DNA from: Falsiroseomonas frigidaquae
GTDB taxonomy: Bacteria; Pseudomonadota; Alphaproteobacteria; Acetobacterales; Acetobacteraceae
Length of the DNA: 64,000 nucleotides
NCBI RefSeq assembly: GCF_012163145.1
Contig: NZ_JAAVTX010000003.1
Coordinates: 62,001-126,000 of the forward strand
Reading direction: 5' to 3'
Below are positions 8,055 through 17,435 of the stretch, one piece after another; the first letter of the stretch is position 1, and every line of letters begins with the position of its first letter. The notes below the pieces were generated by a model. The model saw only the letters and a program-made list of their open reading frames with translations. It searched no databases and was not told the origin of the DNA. The translations under genes were made by a program, and so were the position numbers.

Positions 8055-8828
8055 GCCTTCCGCCTGCAGCCGCGGGTCCGGCACGCGGGCGGCGGCCAGC
8101 ACGTCCACCGCCGTGGCACCCGCCGCCAGCAATGCCCGGGCGCAGGCTTCCGCCGTGGCGCCGGAGGTCATCACATCATCCACCAGCAGCACCCGCAGCC
8201 CGGCCACGCGCCGCGCGCCGGCCGGGGTCAGGCGGAAGGCGTCCTGCAACAGGGCCGCGCGTTCCGCCGCGCCCCGATCGCCGAGCGGCGGGGTGGCGCG
8301 CGGACGGCGCAGCAGGTCCGGGATGCAGGGCAGGCCGGAGAGGGCGGCCAGCCGCCGGGCCAGCAGCGCCGCCTGATTGTAGCGCCGCGCCACCAGCCGC
8401 CGCCAATGCAGCGGCACCGGCACCAGCAGATCGGCGCGGCCCAGCAGCCCCGCCCCCGCGCGCGCCATCATCGCCGCCAGCGGCCCGGCGAGTTCCGGGC
8501 GGTCCGCATGCTTGAAGGGCAGCACCAGGCGCTGGGAGCCGGCATCGTAGCGCAGCGCGGCGCGGGCGGCGGCGAAGGCGGGCGGGCGGGCGAGACAGGC
8601 GGGGCACAACCCGCCCGGCCCGGCCTGGCCGGCATGGATGAAGGGCACGCCGCAGCGGGCGCAGAAGGGTGCCGTCACCCGCGTCAGCAGCCGGAAGCAG
8701 TCGCCGCATTGCGTGCCCTGGCGCTCCACCGGCGCCTCGCAGGTCAGGCAATGCGGCGGCAGCAGCGCATCCAGCGCGGCGCGGCCCAGCCGGTTGAGAA
8801 GGGTGCTACCAGGCGCCGAAGGGGGCAT
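8052..8828 (-). CDS. comF: ComF family protein (phosphoribosyltransferase-like)
   Basis: The 258-residue product has the double-zinc-ribbon N-terminus of ComF/GntX proteins (C27/C30, C41/C44, C56/C59, C75/C78) followed by a type I phosphoribosyltransferase domain with the PRPP loop VLLVDDVMTSGAT. ComF proteins are linked to DNA uptake and recombination in competent bacteria, but many non-competent alphaproteobacteria keep one. The start ATG at 8828 overlaps the last 23 nt of the upstream rhodanese gene; a later start would cut into the zinc domain. No other competence genes are in the window. Confidence 0.9.
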   Translation of the reverse strand: MPPSAPGSTLLNRLGRAALDALLPPHCLTCEAPVERQGTQCGDCFRLLTRVTAPFCARCGVPFIHAGQAGPGGLCPACLARPPAFAAARAALRYDAGSQRLVLPFKHADRPELAGPLAAMMARAGAGLLGRADLLVPVPLHWRRLVARRYNQAALLARRLAALSGLPCIPDLLRRPRATPPLGDRGAAERAALLQDAFRLTPAGARRVAGLRVLLVDDVMTSGATAEACARALLAAGATAVDVLAAARVPDPRLQAEG

Positions 8829-10392
8829 CGCCGTCGCGTTCCACCGCATGCACCAGGTCGATCTCCCAGGCCAGGTAGGCGCGCATCGCGTCCTCGACGC
8901 CGCTGTTGCGGTCATAGGGGCGCAGATAGGCATCGACGCATGCGTCGTCCGGCGGGTCGGTGCGGCCCGCTTCCAGCGGGAAGCCCGCCGCCTGCCAGGC
9001 CGCCGTGCCGCCATCCAGCACCGCCACCTCCGCCACGCCCAGCCCGCGCAGCTCCGCCGCCCCCAGCGCCGCCAGATCGGCCGAGGGCGCGGCGACCGCC
9101 ACCGGCCGCCCAGCCGGCAGGCGCGGCAGCACGGCATCGAGGCGCGTCCGCACGCCCCAGATCGCGCCCGGGATATGCCCGGCCCGGAAGGCCAGCGAGC
9201 GCGCCAGATCCACCACCGCCACCGCGCCCGCCCGCACCGCATCCGGCGCCACGCGGGGGATGTCGGGGCGCAGCGCCTCCGGCAGGCGCGGGATGACGGC
9301 GCCGGTCTCCAGCGCGCCCTGCAGGCCATCCGTCAGGACGAAGACCTCCCACCCGCCCAATTGGCGCAGCCAGCCGGCGGTCATCGCGGCGCGGGTGCCG
9401 GTATCATCCACCAGCACGATCCGCGCGCCGCGTACCGCTACCCAGCCATCGGTCGCCTGCACCAGCTGCCCGCCCGGGGCGCTGAGCGAGCCCGGCAGGT
9501 GGCCGGCGGCGAATTCGGCCGGGTCGCGGACATCCAGCAGATAGGTGCTGCGCCCCCCTGGCCCCTGGGCCTCCGCCTGCATCGCGGCCAGCCCGGCGCG
9601 GTCCGTCCAGCGCACCCCTGCCCCCTCCGCGAAGCGCCGGGCGCGGGCCAGGGTCTCCGCGGCATCAGCCGGCGTGCCCTCGGCATAGCGTTCGGCGCGG
9701 CCGCGGTTGCAGGCGAAGCCGGCCAGTTCCCAGCCCATGGTGCCGTTGCGCAGCGCCACCACCCGGTTCGGCAGCCCGGCGCGGCGCAGGCTTTCCGCGC
9801 CGAGAATGGAGCGTGTGCGGCCGGCGCAGTTCACCACCACCGTGGTGCTGGGCCGCGCCAGCATGCCCGGCACCCGATAGGCCAGCTCCGCCCCCGGCAC
9901 ATTGGTGGCGCCGGGGATCGACATGGCGTGGAATTCCGCCATCGGCCGGCTGTCCACCACCAGCAGATCCTCCCCCGCCGCCTGCATCGCGGCGAGCTCC
10001 GCGGCATCGACGGAGGGCGTCTCGTAGTGGTGCTCCACCCATTCGCCGAAGGCCTTGGAGGGGACGTTCACGCCGGAGAACAGCTCAAATCCCGCCGCCT
10101 GCCAGGCCGGCGTCCCGCCCTCCAGCACCGCCACATCGGGCACGCCCAGGCTGTGCAGAACGGTGGCCAGACGATCGGCATGGCCCTCCCCGCCATCGGT
10201 GCAGACCACCCGCACATCGCGCCGCGGCAGCAGGCCCGGCGCGCGCAGCTCCGCCTGGGACAGCGGGCAGGGCACCGCCCAGAACAGATGGGAGGCGCCG
10301 AATTCGCCCTCCTCCCGCGCATCCAGGATGGCGAGTTCCCGTCCGTCCCGCAGCCAGGATTTGAGGGTGGCGGGGGCAATCCTTGCGGTCAT
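8806..10392 (-). CDS. Four-domain rhodanese-like sulfurtransferase
   Basis: This 528-residue protein contains four consecutive rhodanese homology domains (about 1-110, 125-235, 265-365, 380-475). Only the first two keep a cysteine in the catalytic loop: C64 (VVCTDGGEG) and C189 (VNCAGRTRS). In domain 3 the position is D330 (VDDTGTRA) and in domain 4 the loop is AAPSAD, so both are probably structural. Rhodaneses carry sulfur as a persulfide from donors such as thiosulfate to acceptors. The ATG at 10392 is chosen because the further upstream frame is low-quality sequence antisense to the divergent methyltransferase gene. It heads the leftward run into comF and grxC. Confidence 0.88.
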   Translation of the reverse strand: MTARIAPATLKSWLRDGRELAILDAREEGEFGASHLFWAVPCPLSQAELRAPGLLPRRDVRVVCTDGGEGHADRLATVLHSLGVPDVAVLEGGTPAWQAAGFELFSGVNVPSKAFGEWVEHHYETPSVDAAELAAMQAAGEDLLVVDSRPMAEFHAMSIPGATNVPGAELAYRVPGMLARPSTTVVVNCAGRTRSILGAESLRRAGLPNRVVALRNGTMGWELAGFACNRGRAERYAEGTPADAAETLARARRFAEGAGVRWTDRAGLAAMQAEAQGPGGRSTYLLDVRDPAEFAAGHLPGSLSAPGGQLVQATDGWVAVRGARIVLVDDTGTRAAMTAGWLRQLGGWEVFVLTDGLQGALETGAVIPRLPEALRPDIPRVAPDAVRAGAVAVVDLARSLAFRAGHIPGAIWGVRTRLDAVLPRLPAGRPVAVAAPSADLAALGAAELRGLGVAEVAVLDGGTAAWQAAGFPLEAGRTDPPDDACVDAYLRPYDRNSGVEDAMRAYLAWEIDLVHAVERDGDAPFGAW

Positions 10393-10468
10393 CGGGGGCG
10401 TGTCCTCATTCGTTGCGGGCAGGCTAGACCGGCTTGTCGCCGGGGCGAAGCGGGCGCATCTGCGGGGG

Positions 10469-11350
10469 ATGGATGCGATGCAGGTTTTCGACCGCAGGCT
10501 GGTGCGCCGCCGCCGCGACCGGGCGGCCGCCACGATGGACCAGGTGGCGCCGATCCTGGCGGATTGCGCGGATCGGCTGCTGGACCGGCTGGACGACACC
10601 ACCCGCCGCTTCAGCCGCGCGCTGGAGATCGGCGGCCGCGGCGTGGTGGCGCCGATGCTGCGCGCGCGGGGCATTTCGTCGGTCATCTCCACCGACCTGT
10701 CGCCCGCCATGGCCGCGCGCGCCGGCGGCCTGGCAGTGGCGGCGGATGAGGAATTTCTGCCGTTTGCGCCCGAAAGCTTCGACCTGATCGTCGCCTCCCT
10801 GTCGCTGCACTGGGTGAACGACCTGCCGGGGGCACTTATTCAAATCCGGCGGGCGCTGGCGCCGGATGGGTTGTTCCTCGCCTCCCTCCCCGGCCTCGGC
10901 ACCCTGCAGCCGTTGCGCCAGGCGCTGGCGGAGGCGGAGAGCACGCTGCGCGGCGGGCTCTCGCCACGCGTTTCCCCCTTCCCGGAGTTGCGCGACGCCG
11001 CAGGGCTGTTGCAACGCGCCGGCTTCGCTTTGCCGGTGGCGGATATGGAGGAAGTGGGCCTGGCCTACCGCACCCCCCTCGCCCTGCTGGCGGATCTGCG
11101 GGCCGCCGGGGAAGGCAATGCCGTTCTGGCGCGCGACCCGCGCACTCCGCCGCGCGCCCTGTTCCCGATGGCCGCCGCCGCGCTGCCGGCCGGTCCGCAG
11201 GGCATCGCGCCCGGCCTGCGCCTGCTGATGCTGACCGGCTGGGCGCCGCATGAAAGCCAGCAGAAACCCGCCCGCCCCGGCAGCGCCACGCATCGGCTGG
11301 CGGATGCGCTGGGCACGGTGGAACGCAAGGCGGGCGAGCGGCCGAATTAG
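10469..11350 (+). CDS. SAM-dependent methyltransferase (BioC/NDUFAF5-like)
   Basis: This is a 293-residue class I methyltransferase-fold protein. After the family start (MQVFDRRLVRRRRDRAA) it has motif I ALEIGGRGV, post-I STDLSP, and the SFDLIVASLSLHWVNDLPGAL segment typical of BioC and of the mitochondrial complex I assembly factor NDUFAF5. Alphaproteobacterial members next to comF/grxC are usually assigned to the NDUFAF5 side, whose mitochondrial relative hydroxylates an arginine of a complex I subunit; the exact reaction here is not provable. An ATG at 10478 is an alternative start. The gene is divergent from the rhodanese gene across 76 bp. Confidence 0.85.
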   Translation: MDAMQVFDRRLVRRRRDRAAATMDQVAPILADCADRLLDRLDDTTRRFSRALEIGGRGVVAPMLRARGISSVISTDLSPAMAARAGGLAVAADEEFLPFAPESFDLIVASLSLHWVNDLPGALIQIRRALAPDGLFLASLPGLGTLQPLRQALAEAESTLRGGLSPRVSPFPELRDAAGLLQRAGFALPVADMEEVGLAYRTPLALLADLRAAGEGNAVLARDPRTPPRALFPMAAAALPAGPQGIAPGLRLLMLTGWAPHESQQKPARPGSATHRLADALGTVERKAGERPN

Positions 11351-11382
11351 GGCGCAGCCCCCTGCGGAGCGGCAAAGCTAAA

Positions 11383-11397
11383 CGCTGCGGAGCAGCG
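11383..11397. terminator. Small hairpin downstream of the methyltransferase gene
   Basis: CGCTGC at 11383-11388 and GCAGCG at 11392-11397 pair around a GGA loop, 32 bp after the stop codon. No T-run follows. The gap to map (11351-11508) also holds a short AT-rich patch near 11474 that may belong to the map promoter. Confidence 0.3.
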
Positions 11398-11508
11398 AGG
11401 CTCAACCACGCAGCCCAGCTTCCCACCCGCCGCGCCTTGCAACACCGGGGACCGCAGCGCATCTTCACCGCCATATTTTTGGCATCAGATCCGGACGGTC
11501 AGCACATC

Positions 11509-12315
11509 ATGGAGCAGCAGGGCGGCGAGAGCCGTCGCATCACCCTTCACGCCCCCGCGGATTTCGAGGGGATGCGTCGCGCCGGCCGGCTTGCGGCGGA
11601 GACCCTCGACATGATCACCCCGCATATCCAGCCGGGGATCTCGACGGAGGCGATCGACCGGCTGATCCACGACTACATCCTGGCCCATCACGCCATACCG
11701 GCGACGCTGGGCTATCGCGGCTACACCAAATCCTCCTGCACCTCGATCAACCATGTGGTCTGCCATGGCATCCCGGGGGATCGGGTGCTGGTGGATGGCG
11801 ACATCGTGAATATCGACGTCACGGTCATCCTGGATGGCTGGCACGGCGATACCAGCCGCATGTATGTGGCCGGCACCGCCTCCACCAAGGCGCGGCTGCT
11901 GATGGATGTCACCTATGAATCCATGATGCGGGGCATCGGCGTCATCAAGCCGGGCGCCACGCTGGGCGATATCGGCCACGCCATCCAATCCTATGTGGAG
12001 CGCAACCGCTTCTCCGTGGTGCGGGATTTCTGCGGCCACGGCATCGGGCGGCGCTTCCACGAACCGCCCAACGTGCTGCATTTCGGCCGCCCGGGCGAGG
12101 GCCCCGTCCTGAAGCCCGGCATGTTCTTCACCGTGGAGCCGATGGTGAATGCCGGCCGGCCCGAGGTGAAGGTGCTGGATGATGGCTGGACCGCCGTGAC
12201 CCGCGACCGCAGCCTCTCGGCGCAGTTCGAGCACATGGTCGGCGTGACGCAGGATGGCGTGGAGATCTTCACCATCTCGCCCACCGGCCTGCACAAGCCG
12301 CCCTTCGGCGCCTGA
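11509..12315 (+). CDS. map: Type I methionine aminopeptidase
   Basis: Map removes the initiator methionine from nascent proteins in the cytoplasm. The 268-residue protein has the pita-bread fold with all five metal ligands: D103, D114, H177, E210 and E241, and the substrate histidine H86 in NHVVCHG. The frame is open upstream to 11437, but homologues begin near the ATG at 11509. The C-terminal extension after the last strand is short. It stands alone between the methyltransferase gene and radC on the same strand. Confidence 0.96.
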   Translation: MEQQGGESRRITLHAPADFEGMRRAGRLAAETLDMITPHIQPGISTEAIDRLIHDYILAHHAIPATLGYRGYTKSSCTSINHVVCHGIPGDRVLVDGDIVNIDVTVILDGWHGDTSRMYVAGTASTKARLLMDVTYESMMRGIGVIKPGATLGDIGHAIQSYVERNRFSVVRDFCGHGIGRRFHEPPNVLHFGRPGEGPVLKPGMFFTVEPMVNAGRPEVKVLDDGWTAVTRDRSLSAQFEHMVGVTQDGVEIFTISPTGLHKPPFGA

Positions 12316-12389
12316 GGGGCACCCGACGCGCAAAGGTTGAACATCCCCCGGCTTCGTTGCACCCTCGGTGCAGAGCCAGGGGAGCCAAC

Positions 12390-13151
12390 ATGGCCCGCAA
12401 GCCGCAATTCTCGGAGGCCGGCGCCAGCTTCGGCGGGCTGTTCACGCCCGTCCTCGACGGCGCCGGGCCGGAGCCGCCGCCGCCCGGCCATCTCGGCCAT
12501 CGCGCCCGCATGCGGACCCGGCTGCTGACCGCCGGGCCGGACAGCCTGCTGGACCACGAGATGCTGGAGATGCTGCTGTTCCAGGCACTGCCGCGCCGCG
12601 ACACCAAGCCCATCGCCCGTGCCCTGCTCGCCCGCTTCGGCAGCTTTGCCAACGCCATCGCCGCCCCGGCGCGGGAATTGCAGCAGGTCGAGGGCATGGG
12701 GGAGGCCGGCACCGCGGCGCTGAAGACCGTGCACGGCGCGGCACTGCGGATGATGCGGGCGGAGGTCAAGGACCAGCCCGTGCTCAACAACTGGGACCGG
12801 CTGATCTCCTACCTGTCGGCCGCCCTCGCCCGCGAATCCATCGAGCAGTTCCGCCTGCTGTTCCTCGATTCCAAGAACCGCCTGATCGCGGACGAGGCGC
12901 AGGCCCGCGGCACCGTCAACCACACGCCGGTCTATCCGCGGGAAGTGGTGAAGCGCGCGCTGGAATTGCAGGCGACGGCGCTGATCCTGGTGCACAACCA
13001 CCCCTCCGGCGATCCCACCCCCTCCCGCGCCGATATCGAGATGACGCAGGAGGTGAAGGCGGCGGCGGCCGTGCTCGGCATCGCGGTGCATGACCACCTG
13101 ATCGTCGGCAATGGCCGGCACCTGTCCTTCCGGCGGGAGGGGCTGCTGTAG
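12390..13151 (+). CDS. radC: RadC family JAMM/MPN protein
   Basis: The 253-residue protein has an N-terminal helix-hairpin-helix region (LARFGSFANAI, QVEGMGEAGTAALK) and a C-terminal JAMM metalloprotease-like domain with the complete motif H202-x-H204-x7-S212-x2-D215 (HNHPSGDPTPSRADIEM). Although named for DNA repair, RadC has no proven biochemical role and the original radC phenotype was assigned to recG. A purine-rich SD (AGGGGAG) lies just before the ATG at 12390, which decides the start. It follows map by 74 bp. Confidence 0.95.
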   Translation: MARKPQFSEAGASFGGLFTPVLDGAGPEPPPPGHLGHRARMRTRLLTAGPDSLLDHEMLEMLLFQALPRRDTKPIARALLARFGSFANAIAAPARELQQVEGMGEAGTAALKTVHGAALRMMRAEVKDQPVLNNWDRLISYLSAALARESIEQFRLLFLDSKNRLIADEAQARGTVNHTPVYPREVVKRALELQATALILVHNHPSGDPTPSRADIEMTQEVKAAAAVLGIAVHDHLIVGNGRHLSFRREGLL

Positions 13152-13229
13152 GTTGCCAAGCGCCACGAAGCAGGCGCAACCTTTCCCGCATCGTGGGACG
13201 GACGCAGATCCGCCCGAACGGAGGGAACG

Positions 13230-15203
13230 ATGATGCACAAGCTGCTGCGCGCCTGCGCGCTGGGCCTGGGAAGCCTCGCGCTGCCGGCCAATGCCCCCGC
13301 CCAGGCCGAGGTCATCCGCTTCGAGACGCTGGAAAGCGCGCCGGCCTTCCAGGGCCGCAGCTTCGAGGGCACCGGCCCGTACCTTCGCATCACCGGCCGC
13401 GCCACCATCGCGGTGGACCCGGCGGACCCGCGCAATGCCGTGATCGCCGATATCGACCGCGCGCCCCGCAATGCCCAGGGGCGGGTGGAGGCGATGGCCG
13501 ATGTGGTGCTGCTGCGCCCGGCGGACCCGGCCCGCGGCAATGGCACGCTGCTGGTGGATGTGCCGAATCGCGGCCGCAAGCTGGCGCCCCAGCTGTTCGA
13601 CGATGCCGCGCAGCCCGGCGCCAACCGGGCGGAGCAGGATGCCGATGCCGGCATCGGCTTCCTGCACCGGCAGGGCTATTCCATGGCCTGGATCGGCTGG
13701 CAGGCGGACATCCCCTCCCGCCCCCTGCAGCTCGCCTTGCAGGCGCCGACGCTGACCGGCGTCACCGGCCCCTCCCGCGACGAATTCCTGTTCGACCACC
13801 TGCGCAACCCGGTGACCGCGACGCTGAGCTGGCCCATCGCGGACCCGGCCAGCCTGCGCGTGACGGTACGCGGCCACTGGTCCGAACCGCGGCAGACCCC
13901 CGAAGGCCTGGCGATCCGCGCCACCGGCGACCGCACGGTGGAGATCACCCGCCCCGCCAGCGGCTTCGATGCCGGCGCGCTGTACGAGGTGACCTACACC
14001 GCCCGCGACCCGATCGTGACCGGCCTCGGCTTCGCCGCCATGCGCGACGTCGCCGCCTTCCTGCGGCGGGAGGGCGGCCCGGAGAATCCGCTGGCGCATC
14101 AGGGCCGGCCCACCGTGCAGCGCGCCATCGGCTTCGGCGTCTCCCAATCCGGGCGCTTCCTGCGCGACTTCCTGTGGCTCGGCTTCAACGAGGATACCAG
14201 CGGCCGCATGGTGTTCGACGGGCTGATGCCGCATGTCGCCGGCGCGCGGCGCATGGCCACCAACTACCGCTTCGGCCATCCGGGCCGGAATGCCCGCCAC
14301 CCGCAGGACCCCGCCTGGCAGGCCGACCTCGGCCCCTTCACCTATGCCACGATGCAGGACCCGATCACCGGCCGGCGCGACGGGCTGATGCTGCGCTGCC
14401 GGCTGAACGCCACCTGCCCGCGGGTGATGCAGACCGACAGCGAGCATGAATGGTGGGCCTCCCGGGCTTCGCTCCTCGTGACGGATTTCGAGGGCCACCA
14501 CATCGAGCTGCCGCCGGATGTGCGCGCCTACATGATTGCCGGCACGCCGCATTACGCCGGCCCCGCCGAAACGGTGCGCCGCGCGCCCACCATGGCGCTG
14601 CCGGTGAACCCGATGGATGCCGGCCCGCCGATGCGCGCCCTGCTGGTGGCGATGCAGGACTGGCTGGCCGAGGGGGTGGAGCCGCCGGCCAGCCGCGTGC
14701 CGATGCGCGCCCATGGCACGCTGGTGGAGGCCGCGCAGGCGGTGCCGGTGAACATCCCCGGCCTGCCCTATGCCGGCCTCTTCACCGGCGCCGCCTTCTC
14801 CGACCAATCGGTCTTCCCGCCGAAGCTGATCGGCGAATACCCGGTCTTCGTGCCGCTGGCGGATGCGGATGGCATGTCCATCGCCGGCATCCGCATGCTG
14901 CCGCTGGCCGTGCCGCGCGCCAGCTACACCGGCTGGAACCCGCGCGCCGAAGGCCATGGCGCCGGCACGCTGTTCCCGCTGCAGGGCGCCGTCGCCCCCT
15001 TCGCCGCGACCCGTGCGGACCGCATGGCGGCGAACGACCCGCGCCCGTCGCTGGCCGAGCGCTACGCCGATGACGCGGCCTATGTCGAGGCGGTGCGCCA
15101 GGCGGCGGCGCGGATGGTGGCGGAGCGCCTGCTGCTGCGGGAGGATGCGGCGCGGGCCGCCGAACGGGCCGCTTCGGGGCGGCTGGCGCAACTCGGCCAA
15201 TAG
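13230..15203 (+). CDS. Secreted alpha/beta hydrolase domain protein
   Basis: The 657-residue protein begins with a cleavable signal peptide (residues 1-25, ending ANAPAQA), so it is probably periplasmic. The body matches the large alpha/beta-hydrolase-domain family found in many proteobacteria (about 600-700 residues), with the nucleophile S307 in GVSQSGRFLRDF. Family members are uncharacterised putative esterases. An SD-like CGGAGGGA precedes the ATG-ATG start. It stands in a rightward run with the following protease gene but shows no pathway link to it. Confidence 0.82.
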   Translation: MMHKLLRACALGLGSLALPANAPAQAEVIRFETLESAPAFQGRSFEGTGPYLRITGRATIAVDPADPRNAVIADIDRAPRNAQGRVEAMADVVLLRPADPARGNGTLLVDVPNRGRKLAPQLFDDAAQPGANRAEQDADAGIGFLHRQGYSMAWIGWQADIPSRPLQLALQAPTLTGVTGPSRDEFLFDHLRNPVTATLSWPIADPASLRVTVRGHWSEPRQTPEGLAIRATGDRTVEITRPASGFDAGALYEVTYTARDPIVTGLGFAAMRDVAAFLRREGGPENPLAHQGRPTVQRAIGFGVSQSGRFLRDFLWLGFNEDTSGRMVFDGLMPHVAGARRMATNYRFGHPGRNARHPQDPAWQADLGPFTYATMQDPITGRRDGLMLRCRLNATCPRVMQTDSEHEWWASRASLLVTDFEGHHIELPPDVRAYMIAGTPHYAGPAETVRRAPTMALPVNPMDAGPPMRALLVAMQDWLAEGVEPPASRVPMRAHGTLVEAAQAVPVNIPGLPYAGLFTGAAFSDQSVFPPKLIGEYPVFVPLADADGMSIAGIRMLPLAVPRASYTGWNPRAEGHGAGTLFPLQGAVAPFAATRADRMAANDPRPSLAERYADDAAYVEAVRQAAARMVAERLLLREDAARAAERAASGRLAQLGQ

Positions 15204-15289
15204 GCGAGCGACGCATGAAACGCGGCGCAGCGGGCGACGCCCCCTGCGACGTTGACCGGCGGGGGCGGAACTCGGCATGGTGTCGAAAC

Positions 15290-16144
15290 ATGCCCCGCCC
15301 CATCACGCTGATCCCCGCCCTGCTGCTCGGCCTGCTTCCCGCCCTCCTGACCGGCGGCGACGCCTTCGGCCAGGGCAAGCCGCCGCCGAGCAACGCGCCA
15401 GGCTTCCGCCAGGGCTTCCCACCGCTGCCGACCAGCAAGCCCCCGGCGCTGGCGCCGGGACCGCAGGCCGGCACAATCCCGGGCAAGCCGGGCGCCCCGC
15501 CCTCGGCTGGTACCGGGCGCATGCTGTCCTCCGGCACCGGCTTCGTCGTGGCGCCCGGCCGGGCGCTGACCAACGCGCATGTGGTGGAACGCTGCCGCGG
15601 GGTGCGGGTGCGGCTGGCCGATGGCACGGACGCCACCGCCCGCGTGCTGCGCGCCGACCGCCAGCGCGACCTGGCGCTGATCGAGGTGCCGCGCGAAGCC
15701 GGCCCGGCCCTGTCCTTCCGGCGCGAGATGAACATCCGCCGTGGCGAGGGCGTGGTGACCTACGGCTTTCCGCTCGCCGGCATGCTGTCCTCCGGCCCGA
15801 CGCTGACCACCGGGGAGGTCTCGGCCCTGGCCGGGCTGGCCGATGACCAGCGGCAGTTCCAGATCTCCGCTCCGGTGCAGCCGGGCAATTCGGGCGGGCC
15901 GCTGCTCGACCTGTCGGGCAATGTCGTGGGGGTCATCGTCTCCAAGCTCAACGCCGCCCGCGTGGCGCAGCGCACCGGCGACATTCCGCAGAACGTGAAT
16001 TTCGCGGTGAAGGGCAACGAGGCGGTGGATTTCCTGCGCGATGCGGGCGTCACCCCCAGCCTCGGCGATGGCCCGGCGCGCACGGCGGCGGAGGTGGGCG
16101 AGATTGCCCATCCCTCCACCCTGTTCATGCGCTGCATGGGGTAG
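15290..16144 (+). CDS. Secreted trypsin-like serine protease (S1C type, no PDZ)
   Basis: This 284-residue exported protein has a signal peptide (about 1-25, ending GDAFG), a 45-residue Pro/Gly-rich linker and a trypsin-like domain with a complete triad: H97 (TNAHVV), D127 (QRDLALI) and S201 (QPGNSGGPL). It lacks the PDZ domains of DegP-type proteases. The PGNSGGPL signature groups it with HtrA-like peptidases. A longer frame from 15215 exists, but the ATG at 15290 places the signal peptide at the N-terminus. Substrates are unknown. Confidence 0.85.
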   Translation: MPRPITLIPALLLGLLPALLTGGDAFGQGKPPPSNAPGFRQGFPPLPTSKPPALAPGPQAGTIPGKPGAPPSAGTGRMLSSGTGFVVAPGRALTNAHVVERCRGVRVRLADGTDATARVLRADRQRDLALIEVPREAGPALSFRREMNIRRGEGVVTYGFPLAGMLSSGPTLTTGEVSALAGLADDQRQFQISAPVQPGNSGGPLLDLSGNVVGVIVSKLNAARVAQRTGDIPQNVNFAVKGNEAVDFLRDAGVTPSLGDGPARTAAEVGEIAHPSTLFMRCMG

Positions 16145-16150
16145 AACGGG

Positions 16151-16227
16151 ATCCGCGAAGGCGGATTCGCCGTAGCGGTGAATTACCCGCTCAGCAAAGG
16201 CCAGGCCATGATCCGCCTTTGCGGATC
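16151..16227. terminator. Two hairpins between convergent genes
   Basis: ATCCGC-GAAG-GCGGAT at 16151-16166 and GATCCGC-CTTT-GCGGATC at 16210-16227 share the same stem sequence and lie between the protease gene and the leftward O-antigen ligase gene. The symmetric layout suits termination from both sides, although neither has a clear T-run. Confidence 0.5.
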
Positions 16228-16232
16228 AGGGT

Positions 16233-17435
16233 CTAGGCCTTCCGCAGCATCCCCGCGACCACGGCAGCCAGCAGGACGGAGGCGACCCACCAGGGTTGCC
16301 AGACGCCGAAGGAAAGCTGCCAGGTCACCACGGCGGACACCGCCATGCCGAAGCCCGCCGGGCTGGCGCCGGCGGCCAGCAGTGCCGCGGCGCCCAGCGC
16401 GGCCCCCAGCAATGCACCGACCAGCCCAAGCTCCAGCCAGATCTGCAGCGCGGCATTGTGGGTGTGCAGCGGCAGGCGACGGGCGGCGGGCACGCCAAAC
16501 CAGTGGCGCGCCTCGGGCGAGGTCAGGCCGTATTCCACCAGTGTCTCAGGCGCGAAATTCTCGCTGCCGCCGGGAATTGCGCGGCTGGATTCCATGCCCC
16601 AGCCGAGCAGCGGCTTCTCCGCGATCCGGTCCACCACGAAATCCCAGATCAGGATGCGATGCGCGGCCGATCGCGGCAGCGGCTCCAGCGAGGGCGCCTG
16701 GGACAGGCCGAAGGCGAAGACCAGTGGCGCGGCCAGGCTGAAGGCGGCAAAGCCCAGCGCCGCCAGGCGCGGCACGGCGCGCGGCAGGACCATCGCCAGC
16801 CCGGCCGCCGCCACCCCGGCCAGCGCCGCGATCTTGGCGGAATCCGCCGGCAGCCACAGCGCCACCGCCAGCCCCGCCGCCACCAGCAGGCCGCGCAACG
16901 CCCAGGCCATCGGCACCGCCAGCACCAGCGGCAGCAGCAGCACCATGAGGGACACGGCCGGCTTCAACCCGAAGCTGATCGCCGGCATGTCCGGAAAGCC
17001 GCGCACCGCCAGCCGCAGCCAATTGCCGCTGGCATGGTCCGCCGCCGCCAGCGCCAGCCCCAGCGCCAGCCCGCCCGCCAGCGCGAAGGCCAGGCGCCGC
17101 GGCGCCGCCTCCTCCGCCAGGGCGCGGGCCGTCATCAGCGCCAGGCCGAGCAGCGCCGCCAGCCCGCCGATGGTCTGCAGCGCCCGCACCGGCTCCGGCG
17201 ACCAGATCATCGCCACCCCGCACCAGCCGAGCAGCGCCACCGCCAGCCAGGCCGGGCGCCCCATCCGCGGCCAGGGCCACGCGCCCCGCACCCGCCGATG
17301 CGTGACCACCGCCAGCACCAGCGCGACGGTCACCGCCAGCGCCATGGCGCGGAACTGCGCCACCGCCAAAGCCGGCGCCACCGCCAGCAACACCGCCACC
17401 GGCATGGTCGGGCTACGATGCCAGGGAAGAGTCAC
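16233..17435 (-). CDS. O-antigen ligase family membrane protein
   Basis: The 400-residue hydrophobic protein has about ten membrane spans and, between two late spans, a long periplasmic loop containing PLLGWGMESSRAIPGG and LPLHTHNAALQIWLELG, the signature of the O-antigen ligase/Wzy_C family (WaaL, polymerases). These enzymes join or polymerise undecaprenyl-linked glycans at the periplasmic face of the inner membrane. A GTG at 17435 overlaps the TGA of the upstream glycosyltransferase gene as GTGA and has a GGGGGG SD; the ATG at 17405 is the alternative start. Coupling to the glycosyltransferase supports a shared LPS role. Confidence 0.85.
   Translation of the reverse strand: MTLPWHRSPTMPVAVLLAVAPALAVAQFRAMALAVTVALVLAVVTHRRVRGAWPWPRMGRPAWLAVALLGWCGVAMIWSPEPVRALQTIGGLAALLGLALMTARALAEEAAPRRLAFALAGGLALGLALAAADHASGNWLRLAVRGFPDMPAISFGLKPAVSLMVLLLPLVLAVPMAWALRGLLVAAGLAVALWLPADSAKIAALAGVAAAGLAMVLPRAVPRLAALGFAAFSLAAPLVFAFGLSQAPSLEPLPRSAAHRILIWDFVVDRIAEKPLLGWGMESSRAIPGGSENFAPETLVEYGLTSPEARHWFGVPAARRLPLHTHNAALQIWLELGLVGALLGAALGAAALLAAGASPAGFGMAVSAVVTWQLSFGVWQPWWVASVLLAAVVAGMLRKA

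Noticed and set aside
11991-15278. 1095-codon open frame on the minus strand
   Set aside because: It runs antisense through map, radC and the alpha/beta hydrolase gene, all of which have clear family motifs on the plus strand.
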